A program made the position numbers and the translations under genes. Of a stretch of 64,000 nucleotides of DNA, positions 51,826-60,322 are shown piece after piece. The DNA is from an uncultured Alphaproteobacteria bacterium. Its GTDB lineage: Bacteria > Pseudomonadota > Alphaproteobacteria > RF32 > CAG-239. Each line of letters opens with the position of its first letter. The stretch's first letter is position 1. The stretch lies in NCBI GenBank assembly GCA_904501925.1, contig CAJGCO010000001.1:1-64000 (forward strand). The letters are read 5' to 3'. The notes under the pieces are model-generated. The model made no database searches, was not told the DNA's origin, and worked only from the letters and a program-made list of their open reading frames with translations.

Positions 51826-53057
51826 TGAACACTGCTATTGATTTTAACAAATATAACAATTTAACTGAGGTCAGTTCTGCGCTAAAGCGCCTGACCTTAG
51901 TTAATTTTAGAAACTATAAATATTTAAGGCTAAATTTTAATAAAAAGTTTGTAGTGCTTTGTGGCGAGAATGGTAGTGGCAAAACAAATATTTTAGAAGC
52001 TATATCCTTTTTATCTCAAGGAAGAGGTTTACGAAGTGCTAAACTATCAGAAATAAAAACATTTGATTTTTTAGCTAGCACTCAACAGACTCCAACTTTT
52101 ATCAATAACAATGGATGGGCTGTTTCTGCTCAAGTTATTAGAGCTGATGATGAGTATAATATTGGCACAGCAGTTGAAAGCTCTACCAAAGAAATTGATT
52201 ACAAAGAAACAAAAGAAGTTGAAAGAAGAATCACAAGTATCAATAATCAAAAACTAGCCTCTCAACACGAACTAGGTAGCTATCTTTCTCTTATTTGGGT
52301 AACACCTCAAATGGACAGACTATTCCAAACAAGTTCACAAAATCGACGCAGTTTTTTAGATAGAATCGTATATCTTTTTGATGTAAATCATGCAAAAAGA
52401 CTCTCGACTTTTGATAATGTATACAGACAATGGTTGCAAGTTTTAAAAAGTGGAAACATGAATAATAATTGGCTCAACTCTTTAGAAGAGCAAATTGCTG
52501 GAACAGGTGTTGCTATTGCTGCTGCAAGAAAAGAACAAATAGCAAAATTAAATAACTTCATGGAGCATAATGTTGATGATATTTTCCCTGAAGCAACGCT
52601 AATGCTAGATGGAACAATAGAAAAGATGTTAGATGAAAAACCTGCAATTTATGTTGAGGATTTTTACAGAGAATCGCTTTACAACTCCCGTCGTTCGATT
52701 TTGTTAAATGACAACAGCAACGGAATTAACAAAACCGACTTAAAAGCGATTTACAAAAAGAAAAATGTTCCTGCAAGTCTTTGCTCAACAGGTGAACAAA
52801 AATCACTATTACTAAGCATCATTTTATCTCAAGCAAGATGCATTACTAACAACAAACAAATAGCTCCAATTTTATTACTTGATGAATTAGATGCCCATTT
52901 AGACAATTTAAAAAAAGAAGCATTCATTAGCAAAGTTGGTGAACTCAACACACAGTCATTCTTAACAACAACGAATATGTTTGAATTCACAAATATACGA
53001 GACTCTGCACAATTTTTTGAAATAAAAAACAACAATGTTTCTGAAATAAAATTCTAA
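51825..53057 (+). CDS. recF: DNA replication and repair protein RecF
   Basis: The product has 410 residues; GTG start at 51825 overlapping the dnaN stop by one base. SMC-like ATPase: LTLVNFRNYKYLRLNF, VVLCGENGSGKTNILEAISFLS (Walker A), CSTGEQKSLLLSIILSQA (signature) and PILLLDELDAHLD (Walker B). It loads RecA at gaps with RecO and RecR. The first 20 residues (NTAIDFNKYNNLTEVSSAL) extend beyond the usual start. The dnaA-dnaN-recF order is the classic origin cluster. Confidence 0.97.
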   Translation: MNTAIDFNKYNNLTEVSSALKRLTLVNFRNYKYLRLNFNKKFVVLCGENGSGKTNILEAISFLSQGRGLRSAKLSEIKTFDFLASTQQTPTFINNNGWAVSAQVIRADDEYNIGTAVESSTKEIDYKETKEVERRITSINNQKLASQHELGSYLSLIWVTPQMDRLFQTSSQNRRSFLDRIVYLFDVNHAKRLSTFDNVYRQWLQVLKSGNMNNNWLNSLEEQIAGTGVAIAAARKEQIAKLNNFMEHNVDDIFPEATLMLDGTIEKMLDEKPAIYVEDFYRESLYNSRRSILLNDNSNGINKTDLKAIYKKKNVPASLCSTGEQKSLLLSIILSQARCITNNKQIAPILLLDELDAHLDNLKKEAFISKVGELNTQSFLTTTNMFEFTNIRDSAQFFEIKNNNVSEIKF

Positions 53058-53065
53058 CCATAATA

Positions 53066-53094
53066 AAAAAGTCGCAAACTGCGACTTTTTTTTT
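53066..53094. terminator. Bidirectional terminator between recF and gpsA
   Basis: AAAAAGTCGC (53066-53075) pairs with GCGACTTTTT (53081-53090), five-base loop, flanked by A and T runs on either strand. Confidence 0.9.
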
Positions 53095-53095
53095 A

Positions 53096-54070
53096 TTAGA
53101 ACTGTTCAAACTCTTGTTTCAAATCTCTTTCAAACATTGTTCGAATTGTTTCTTTTATATCCGCACCCTCATAAACTCCCTTATATAGAGCTTGGCAAAT
53201 TGGCATATTGAGATTATGTTTATCGGCAATATTTTTAACAGCCTTCAATGTAAAGTAACCTTCAGCAAGTTTACCAAAATCTTGCCCCTTTGCAAACATT
53301 TCACCAAACATACGGTTATGAGAATGATGAGAGAACAAAGTTGCCTCATAGTCACCAAGATGTGATAAACCATATGCAGTCATAGGATTACCACCAAAGT
53401 GTTTAATAAAACGACCAACCTCTATTGGCGCACGAGCCATTAAAGCCCCTTTTAAGCCATACCATTCAAGACCATCAAGGATACCTGCAGCAATACCTAT
53501 AACATTTTTTAGAGCTGCACCAATTTGATTACCAATAAAGTCTGCACCATAATAAAATCTAATCAAATCGCTTTGCAATAATTTAATAACTAAATCTTTG
53601 GTTTCTGGCTCATCGCTATCAATTACAGCACAAGATGGAACTTTCTTCATATAATCTTGAACGTGACCTGGACCACCTAATGTCGCAACATGAATTGGCT
53701 GAGAAATTTCCTGACGCATAACATCGCTTAATATTGTAGCATCAGGTTCTTCCAACCCTTTCATTGCTAACAAAAACGTTTTACCAGCAATATTGTAACC
53801 ATTTAACTCTTTTGCAAGAGAACGTAAATGCTGACATCCGATTGAAATTATTATAAAGTCATTATCTAACACTTCTGCTATTTTATCATGCAATGTGATA
53901 TTATCTGTTAATGTAAGATAAGGATTTTTACGAGTTTCTTTTAGCTCAATAAAATCAGGAGCACTTGGACATGAATATATTTGAACTTGCTCCATATTAC
54001 AATAATTTGCGGCATACCACGCAAGAAATGTACCCCAACGACCACTACCAATAACAGAAATCTTTGTCAT
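53096..54070 (-). CDS. gpsA: Glycerol-3-phosphate dehydrogenase (NAD(P)+)
   Basis: The product has 324 residues. The N-terminal dinucleotide motif is VIGSGRWGTFLAW (family GxGxWGTAL). Catalytic and substrate region: GAALKNVIGIAAGILDGLEWYGLKGALMARAPIEVGRF, and GLSHLGDYEATLFSHHSHNRMFG (family GLAGLGDLxxTCxSxxSRNxxxG). It makes glycerol-3-phosphate for phospholipids. The drifted GDYEAT in place of GDLxxT is notable. Confidence 0.92.
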   Translation of the reverse strand: MTKISVIGSGRWGTFLAWYAANYCNMEQVQIYSCPSAPDFIELKETRKNPYLTLTDNITLHDKIAEVLDNDFIIISIGCQHLRSLAKELNGYNIAGKTFLLAMKGLEEPDATILSDVMRQEISQPIHVATLGGPGHVQDYMKKVPSCAVIDSDEPETKDLVIKLLQSDLIRFYYGADFIGNQIGAALKNVIGIAAGILDGLEWYGLKGALMARAPIEVGRFIKHFGGNPMTAYGLSHLGDYEATLFSHHSHNRMFGEMFAKGQDFGKLAEGYFTLKAVKNIADKHNLNMPICQALYKGVYEGADIKETIRTMFERDLKQEFEQF

Positions 54071-54166
54071 ATTTAATATCCTTATACTATAAATTATGCT
54101 ATAATTTATGCATATTTTTTTATATTATCAAACCTTGTTTGCAAGAAATTAACAGAAGTATAGAAC

Positions 54167-54520
54167 TTAACTTTTCTTTTTAACTTGTTGACGACCTAAA
54201 ATAGCATTCACGTAATCAAACTTCACAAATGATTTATATGCAACATCTAGTGCTTTAGCATCCCCATAAAATACTTTATTTGCTAAGCCCTTTATTGCTT
54301 CATCTATTTTTCTAAAGGCATCATTATAATCTTTATTATATACATTTTTAGATTTTTTTTGAACAAGATCATGATAGGCTGCAAACACCTTTGCAGTCTC
54401 ATCTGCTGAATTTACATAACCCCTGCGCTCAAACTCATACATAATTTGGGCAGTTGTTTGATAAAAACATTTATTTGTTAAAATACTCTTCTGAGTTTCA
54501 TTTTTATTATCTATGATCAT
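54167..54520 (-). CDS. Hypothetical helical protein
   Basis: The product has 117 residues, with no signal or membrane segment. It is helical and lysine-rich, with FYQTTAQIMYEFERRGYVNSA and DYNDAFRKIDEAIKGLANKV. No family recognised. It lies between gpsA and the large membrane protein on the same strand; both gaps are under 100 bases. Coding style matches its neighbours. The start site is the first ATG, with no strong ribosome site. Confidence 0.5.
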   Translation of the reverse strand: MIIDNKNETQKSILTNKCFYQTTAQIMYEFERRGYVNSADETAKVFAAYHDLVQKKSKNVYNKDYNDAFRKIDEAIKGLANKVFYGDAKALDVAYKSFVKFDYVNAILGRQQVKKKS

Positions 54521-54586
54521 GACAAAAACACAAACTCCAATATGTTCATTGTATTATTACCATACTCTTTTTATTTTTCAATACTT

Positions 54587-55888
54587 TTATTCATAACACT
54601 GCTTTATTGTTTCAATAAAACTCAATTTCTTTGCTTCGCCAATTTCCATTCCCACATTATGAGCTATAGGAAAATTCATTTGACACCTCCACTCACTGAT
54701 AGTTTTCAAATTCCAATAATGGTTTAAACAAACACAACCATTTTTATAAAACAGCTCACCAAAAAATTGAAATCTTTTAGATTGGATATCTTTTATTATA
54801 CCAAAACACATAAGAATCATTAAAAATACACCATAATATTTAGCAAATTTTCTCTTAGATAGAAATAACACCATAAACATAGCAGGTATTAACATAAAAA
54901 CCGTTTCATTATGCCTTATATATGCCATTTCATAATTATAAACCTCTCCACCACGAAAGGCGACAACTCCACATACACAAAACAATATACCAAACATTAT
55001 TCCCCATAATGATTGCACCCTTTTAACTCTATATTGTTCAAAAAATACTATACAAAGAATCACAAAATGAATGACAAACAAATAAATGCAAACATCAGCA
55101 GTTAAAACATTAGCAAAGGCAAAAATACTAAAACTATTTATAAGATAAAAAGATAGATTATAGATGTAGTTCAAACTAAATACATTATGCATTAAGCTTA
55201 CTTTTACAAAACGCCCAACATCGGTAAAAAACGATAAAGTATAAAAAAGAGAACACAAAGAAACTACTAATGTTATACATTTTTGAATGCAAACTCTTAA
55301 ACCATTCTCTTTGCTATTTACCAATTCCTTTACAACATAAGCCAGACTTCCCCCAATAGCTAAAGGAACATTCATTGAAATAACACTCAGAAAAAGGCAA
55401 AAGCCACATAAAAGTGCACTACAACGATTATCATCCTTTGCAAAACCAAAGTAAATCGCTAAAAAGTAAAATAATATGAATGTATGGGTTTGAACTAATA
55501 AAACCCACAACCAATTATATCCTAACATTGGAGTAATGATAGCACATAGGAATATTGGAAAAAAATTCACTTTATTTGGAAGTTTGGCCTTTAATAATAT
55601 CACCCAATATATCGCAATTATAAAACAATAAATGGCAAAATTTACAAAAGTAAAATATCTTAAATTCCATGATGATACTCTATACATTATTTCAGATATT
55701 ACGAAATAAAAAAACTGCATATTTTCATTATAAAAATCGAACAAATGAGAAAAATCACCTTGAGGCATTAAATCCCATGTATCCCAAAAAGGAACATCAA
55801 AAGCATATTCATACAGCAAATAAAAATCGTATGAAAGTATTAATAAAAAAAATAGTATAGATAAATATAGTAACATCTTATTTAACAT
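54587..55888 (-). CDS. Polytopic membrane protein, possible GT-C-type glycosyltransferase
   Basis: The product has 433 residues with about ten to twelve membrane helices. The first periplasmic loop reads VPFWDTWDLMPQGDF followed by FDFYNENMQFFYF. This recalls a family of bacterial membrane proteins with a P-x-W-D-x-W-D loop and an NEH-type motif, thought to be GT-C-like sugar transferases. The conserved His appears replaced (NEN). A large C-terminal tail (about 375-433) is soluble and cysteine-bearing. It stands alone upstream of the rpmH cluster on the opposite strand. Assignment is tentative. Confidence 0.5.
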   Translation of the reverse strand: MLNKMLLYLSILFFLLILSYDFYLLYEYAFDVPFWDTWDLMPQGDFSHLFDFYNENMQFFYFVISEIMYRVSSWNLRYFTFVNFAIYCFIIAIYWVILLKAKLPNKVNFFPIFLCAIITPMLGYNWLWVLLVQTHTFILFYFLAIYFGFAKDDNRCSALLCGFCLFLSVISMNVPLAIGGSLAYVVKELVNSKENGLRVCIQKCITLVVSLCSLFYTLSFFTDVGRFVKVSLMHNVFSLNYIYNLSFYLINSFSIFAFANVLTADVCIYLFVIHFVILCIVFFEQYRVKRVQSLWGIMFGILFCVCGVVAFRGGEVYNYEMAYIRHNETVFMLIPAMFMVLFLSKRKFAKYYGVFLMILMCFGIIKDIQSKRFQFFGELFYKNGCVCLNHYWNLKTISEWRCQMNFPIAHNVGMEIGEAKKLSFIETIKQCYE

Positions 55889-55967
55889 ATCACCTCTCTT
55901 AATATATAAACTCTAATCACCATAACACTTTTCATTCAACCACTTATTTACTTTATACAAAAAAATA

Positions 55968-55996
55968 TTGACTTATTAAAACTTAGCCTTTATAAA
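55968..55996 (+). promoter_or_regulatory. Sigma-70 promoter of the rpmH cluster
   Basis: TTGACT (55968-55973), a 17-base spacer and TATAAA (55991-55996) lie 69 bases before rpmH. The spacing is ideal. Confidence 0.8.
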
Positions 55997-56065
55997 CGCT
56001 ATGAAAACCGAGAAATAGCATGGTGCTATTTTTAAATAAATAATAAATTAACCGGAGATTTTATA

Positions 56066-56200
56066 ATGAAACGTACATATCAACCAAGTAAATTGGTAAG
56101 AGCTCGTCGCCATGGCTTTCGTGCTCGTATGGCTACAGCAGGTGGTCGCAAAGTTTTATCAGCTCGTCGTGCAAGAGGACGCAAAAGACTTTCTGCTTAA
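56066..56200 (+). CDS. rpmH: Ribosomal protein L34
   Basis: The product has 44 residues: [18 protein letters not shown] at the start, [19 protein letters not shown] at the end, the universal L34 sequence. GGAG lies upstream. It begins the rpmH-rnpA-yidD-yidC-engB cluster. Confidence 0.98.
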   Translation: MKRTYQPSKLVRARRHGFRARMATAGGRKVLSARRARGRKRLSA

Positions 56201-56206
56201 TTAGCA

Positions 56207-56593
56207 ATGAAAAAAATACTTACCTTTAAGAAGAGAAAAGATTTTCTAAGAGTCGCCAAGCAACATTATGTTGCAACGCACAATGTAGTTGTGCAGGCGG
56301 CTCATAGTTTATGTACTGATGAAAATTTATATGTTGGCTACACTGCCACAAAAAAGATTGGCAACGCTGTAGTTCGCAGTAAAGCCAAAAGACGACTTAG
56401 AGCTCTTGTTCGCGAACTTTTATGGTCTCATGCTTTAAATAATGTTGATTATGTTTTTATTGCAAGAAATTCCACTGCGACTTGTAATTTTGCAGAACTA
56501 CAAAAAGATATGATTTATGCTATAAAGAAAATAAATAAAAACTTCACTGAAGATAAAACAACAACACCAACAAATAACAATGAAAATATTTAA
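56207..56593 (+). CDS. rnpA: Ribonuclease P protein component
   Basis: The product has 128 residues. Core motif [18 protein letters not shown] (family RNRxKRRLREA), start [13 protein letters not shown], and [17 protein letters not shown] near the end. The N-terminal RNR-type arginine is replaced in VVRSKAK. It assists the RNase P RNA in tRNA 5' maturation. It overlaps yidD by 14 bases. Confidence 0.95.
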   Translation: MKKILTFKKRKDFLRVAKQHYVATHNVVVQAAHSLCTDENLYVGYTATKKIGNAVVRSKAKRRLRALVRELLWSHALNNVDYVFIARNSTATCNFAELQKDMIYAIKKINKNFTEDKTTTPTNNNENI

Positions 56594-56843
56594 TTTTATT
56601 CAAAGCACTTTAAAAATACTAATATTAAGCACTTTATATTTCTATAAACGTGTTATATCACCATTTCTACCTAATGCTTGCAGATTTCAGCCAACTTGCT
56701 CTGAATATATGATTGAAGCCATTAAAATTCATGGAATTTTTAAAGGACTTATCCTTGGGATAAAAAGAATCTGCAGATGTCACCCATGGGGAGAATCTAA
56801 ATACGACCCAGTTGAAACAAATAAAAATAAATCTACGGATTAA
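56580..56843 (+). CDS. yidD: Membrane protein insertion efficiency factor YidD
   Basis: The product has 87 residues. [34 protein letters not shown] and [16 protein letters not shown] are the complete YidD signature with its conserved cysteines. An amphipathic N-terminal helix associates it with the inner membrane, near YidC. Confidence 0.97.
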   Translation: MKIFNFIQSTLKILILSTLYFYKRVISPFLPNACRFQPTCSEYMIEAIKIHGIFKGLILGIKRICRCHPWGESKYDPVETNKNKSTD

Positions 56844-56931
56844 AACTTTATAAAACTTTACATTACACCTTTTTTATATTATAAGTGCGTAGTGTTATTT
56901 TTTAGTATGAGATTTAGGAGATAAAAAACAA

Positions 56932-58605
56932 ATGAAAGATGAATCTAATTCTTTAATATTGGCAATGGTACTTTCTTTTATTGCTATTTATACTGTAAAC
57001 TTTTTCTTTAAGGCAAATGAGCCACATACTGAGCTTACTCCTCAAATTGAACAAGTTGTAAACACCCCTTCTGAAACTGCTATTAAGCAAGTTGTCAACA
57101 CACCTAAATATAGTACAACCGAAGAGGCTATTAATGCAGATACTAGAATTAATTTTAAAAACTCTTCTATATCTGGTTCTATTCGCCTAAAAGGAAGTAG
57201 ATTTGACAACCTATTACTTGAAAAATACACAACATCAATTGAAGAAAATAGTCCTAAAGTTGAATTATTTGCTCCTCAAAATACTAAAAATGACTATTTT
57301 GCAGAATTAGGTTGGTTATCTTTGGATAGAAGCATTGACTTACCATTATCTACTGATATGTGGAGTACTGAGAGCGATATGCTTACACCTAACTCTCCAG
57401 CTATTCTAACTTGGGACAATGGAAATGGCATCAAAATAACTAGAAAAATATCTCTTGATGAAAATTACTTATTTACAATTACTGATAAAATTGAAAACAA
57501 CTCAGGAAATGAATTAGAAATTTTTCCATATGCTTTAATTAGTAGAAACATAAGCGAAAAACAATTATCTAGATCTGTTGTTCACGAAGGTGTTAGTGGT
57601 ATTGTTGATGGAAACTTAAAAGAAATAAAATACAATAAAATAGATGAACGTGGTAGAGATTCATTTGATACTAAGAGTGGTTGGTTTGGTTTTTCTGATA
57701 GATATTGGTTTTCTGCAATTATCTTAGATGGAAAAGAAAAAAGCAAAGTAACAATTAAAAACAATGGTAACGATAATTATCAATTAGATTATCTTGGAAA
57801 TAGACTTAACATTGCTCCAGGTAAGTCTGTTGAACATTCTTATAAGTTGTATTCTGGTGCAAAAGAAATTAAACTTTTAGATAAGTATACAAAAGAAGGA
57901 ATTAAAAAATTTGATTTAGCAGTTGATTTTGGTTGGTACTATTTTCTAACAAAACCATTTTTCTATATTCTTGATTTATTATATGGATTGTTAGGAAACA
58001 TGGGATGGGCTATACTTTTATTTGCTGCATTATTAAGATTATTGATGTTCCCAGTGGCTAATAAATCGTTTGCAAACATGGCAAAGATAAAAGCACTACA
58101 ACCAAAAATTATGGATATTAAAGACAAATATGGTGACAACCAAATGCTAATTCAACAAGCAACCATGGAACTATATAAGAGAGAAAAAGTAAATCCTGCA
58201 TCTGGCTGTTTACCAATGCTTATTCAAATCCCTGTATTCTTTTCTTTGTATAAAGTTTTGAATATTGCTATTGAAATTAGACAAGCTCCATTTGTTGGCT
58301 GGATTAAAGATTTGTCTGCACCTGATCCGATGACAATTTCTGCAATGACTGGACTTTCTTTCATTCCTCAGTTTTTAGATATTGGAGTATGGCCAATGCT
58401 TATGGGATTGACAATGTTTGTACAACAAAAGTTAAACCCTGCTCCAACAAACAAGGATCAAGCTAAAATGTTTGCACTTATGCCTATATTCTTTACATTT
58501 ATGATGGGACATTTTGCATCTGGCTTGATAATATATTGGACATTGAGCAATATATTATCTATCATTCAACAAAAAGCTATTATGAAAAAAAATGGAGTTA
58601 AATAA
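56932..58605 (+). CDS. yidC: Membrane protein insertase YidC
   Basis: The product has 557 residues. An N-terminal membrane anchor (LILAMVLSFIAIYTVNFFF), a large periplasmic beta domain (about 60-330), then the conserved five-helix core (from WYYFLTKPFFYILDLLYG): LFAALLRLLMFPVANKS, MLIQIPVFFSLYKVL and IIYWTLSNILSIIQQ. It inserts membrane proteins with or without Sec. Good AGGAG ribosome site; engB overlaps its stop by one base (TAATG). Confidence 0.97.
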   Translation: MKDESNSLILAMVLSFIAIYTVNFFFKANEPHTELTPQIEQVVNTPSETAIKQVVNTPKYSTTEEAINADTRINFKNSSISGSIRLKGSRFDNLLLEKYTTSIEENSPKVELFAPQNTKNDYFAELGWLSLDRSIDLPLSTDMWSTESDMLTPNSPAILTWDNGNGIKITRKISLDENYLFTITDKIENNSGNELEIFPYALISRNISEKQLSRSVVHEGVSGIVDGNLKEIKYNKIDERGRDSFDTKSGWFGFSDRYWFSAIILDGKEKSKVTIKNNGNDNYQLDYLGNRLNIAPGKSVEHSYKLYSGAKEIKLLDKYTKEGIKKFDLAVDFGWYYFLTKPFFYILDLLYGLLGNMGWAILLFAALLRLLMFPVANKSFANMAKIKALQPKIMDIKDKYGDNQMLIQQATMELYKREKVNPASGCLPMLIQIPVFFSLYKVLNIAIEIRQAPFVGWIKDLSAPDPMTISAMTGLSFIPQFLDIGVWPMLMGLTMFVQQKLNPAPTNKDQAKMFALMPIFFTFMMGHFASGLIIYWTLSNILSIIQQKAIMKKNGVK

Positions 58606-59246
58606 TGGATAACAACATTCAAGAACAAGAAGCAATCCGATTGAAAGCTGGTGTTGAGCTTTTTAACAAACGCTGTGATTTTGTATTAAGTGTAGCGAAT
58701 CTAAATCAACTACCACATGATGACAGAGTTGAAATCGCTTTTGCTGGTCGTTCGAATGTTGGTAAATCAAGTCTTATAAATGCTCTGTTTGGGCAAAAGA
58801 AATTAGCAAAAACATCTGCTACGCCAGGAAGAACTCAACAATTAAATTATTTCAACTTAAATGACAAGTTATATGTTGTTGACCTTCCTGGGTATGGATT
58901 TGCTAAAGCACCAAAAGATATTGTAAAAAGCTGGCAAAAATTAATTAACACTTATTTGGTTGGAAGAGCTAGTTTGAGAAGAGTTTTTCTTTTAATTGAT
59001 TCTAGACATGGTGTTAAAAAAATTGATGAAGAGATAATGGATATGTTAGATAAAGCTGCTGTAACATATCAAATTGTATTAACTAAGATTGATAAAATTT
59101 CAGAGAGTGCATTAAATAGAGTATTAGACGAGACTAAAAAGGTTGTCGATAAACATACTGCGGCACATATTAACATTCTTAAGACAAGTTCTGAAAAGAA
59201 TCTTTATTTAGATTATTTAAAAGCTGAAGTGGCTGAATTGCTTTAG
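58605..59246 (+). CDS. engB: Ribosome biogenesis GTPase EngB/YsxC/YihA
   Basis: The product has 213 residues. G1 GRSNVGKSSLINALFG, G2 TSATPGRTQQLNYF, G3 VVDLPGYGFAKAP, G4 VLTKIDK and G5 near LKTSSEKN. It is needed for 50S assembly. Conserved after yidC in alphaproteobacteria. The 3' end overlaps the converging VirB11-type gene by four bases. Confidence 0.97.
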   Translation: MDNNIQEQEAIRLKAGVELFNKRCDFVLSVANLNQLPHDDRVEIAFAGRSNVGKSSLINALFGQKKLAKTSATPGRTQQLNYFNLNDKLYVVDLPGYGFAKAPKDIVKSWQKLINTYLVGRASLRRVFLLIDSRHGVKKIDEEIMDMLDKAAVTYQIVLTKIDKISESALNRVLDETKKVVDKHTAAHINILKTSSEKNLYLDYLKAEVAELL

Positions 59247-60238
59247 GTTATCGCTGTTACGCCTCTTATATTACCATCACGAACAATTTGTACAACGTGA
59301 AGTTTTCTACGCATTTCTTCCATTGTTTTTTCTACATTAATATGTGGAGATTGCTCCATAATACATTTAATAAATGCTTCATATGCGGCTTCTGGACTTT
59401 CTGCGTGAATTGTAGCCATGCAGTTATCGTGACCTGACCCCATAAGAGCCCAGATTGCTGCTGCGTTTTTATTTGAAATCTCACCACCGATAATAGCATC
59501 TGGCGTTATACGTTTAATTAGGTCAATAGCATCAGCATCACTCATACCTTCGGTATCTTTATTTTTACTTCCTTTTACACGGGATAAAACAATATGAACT
59601 CTATTTGGATGAGGAACTTTCAGCTCTCTTGTATCTTCTAGTGTAACAACTCTTTTGTGAATATCTAAAACCTTAAGTAAATTATTTAAGAATGTTGTCT
59701 TACCTGTACCTGTACCACCACTAACTAAAACATGGTCTCCTCTTCTTATTGCTAATAATAAGCGCTCATAAGCGTCTGATGGGGTATCAATAAATTTTAA
59801 TGGATTTATTTCTTTTAACTCTTCACCTTGAGTTAAGCCATAATCACCAAAACCAAAAGCAACATCATCCGAATACAAACGAATACTTAATGCTACACCA
59901 TCTTTGTCATCAAAATTATAGCGAATATTTCTTCCTGCAACGCCTGTAAAACGATGTCCACCAGGGATATCTGTATATACTGTTGGAACGCCTCCAACTG
60001 TGTGTGGATCAAACTCTTGATCATTTAGATTAGCGATTATGTACAACAAATTTACTAAATATTCTTTATTTAATTTAGGATCTTTATGCATAACCCAAGG
60101 ATGCGCCCTTTTTCCACGTAAACGCAACCAAATTTCACCAGGATTATTTATAGCAACCTCTTCTATGTTCTCTTGTTCATACCAATATGTAAGAGGTCTT
60201 AAAACAGAGGTAAGTACATTATCATCTTGCGTAGCCAT
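59243..60238 (-). CDS. virB11: VirB11-type T4SS ATPase
   Basis: The product has 331 residues, close to the usual VirB11 length. The N-terminal domain begins LRPLTYWYEQENIEEVAINNPGEIWLR, the VirB11 pattern. ATPase motifs: SGGTGTGKTTFLNNLL (Walker A, about 165-180), VVTLEDTRELKVPHPNRVHI (Asp box), ITPDAIIGGEI (Walker B) and SGHDNCMATIHAESPEAA (His box). It powers pilus or substrate steps at the cytoplasmic face. Ribosome site AGGGGA eight bases upstream. It directly follows the VirB10-type gene, 84 bases away, on the same strand. Confidence 0.93.
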   Translation of the reverse strand: MATQDDNVLTSVLRPLTYWYEQENIEEVAINNPGEIWLRLRGKRAHPWVMHKDPKLNKEYLVNLLYIIANLNDQEFDPHTVGGVPTVYTDIPGGHRFTGVAGRNIRYNFDDKDGVALSIRLYSDDVAFGFGDYGLTQGEELKEINPLKFIDTPSDAYERLLLAIRRGDHVLVSGGTGTGKTTFLNNLLKVLDIHKRVVTLEDTRELKVPHPNRVHIVLSRVKGSKNKDTEGMSDADAIDLIKRITPDAIIGGEISNKNAAAIWALMGSGHDNCMATIHAESPEAAYEAFIKCIMEQSPHINVEKTMEEMRRKLHVVQIVRDGNIRGVTAIT

Positions 60239-60322
60239 AAAAAATCCCCTATATATAAAAATAATTCGCCTTTATTGTACCAAATTCTTTTTATGTAGTC
60301 AATATATCATAAATAATTATAT

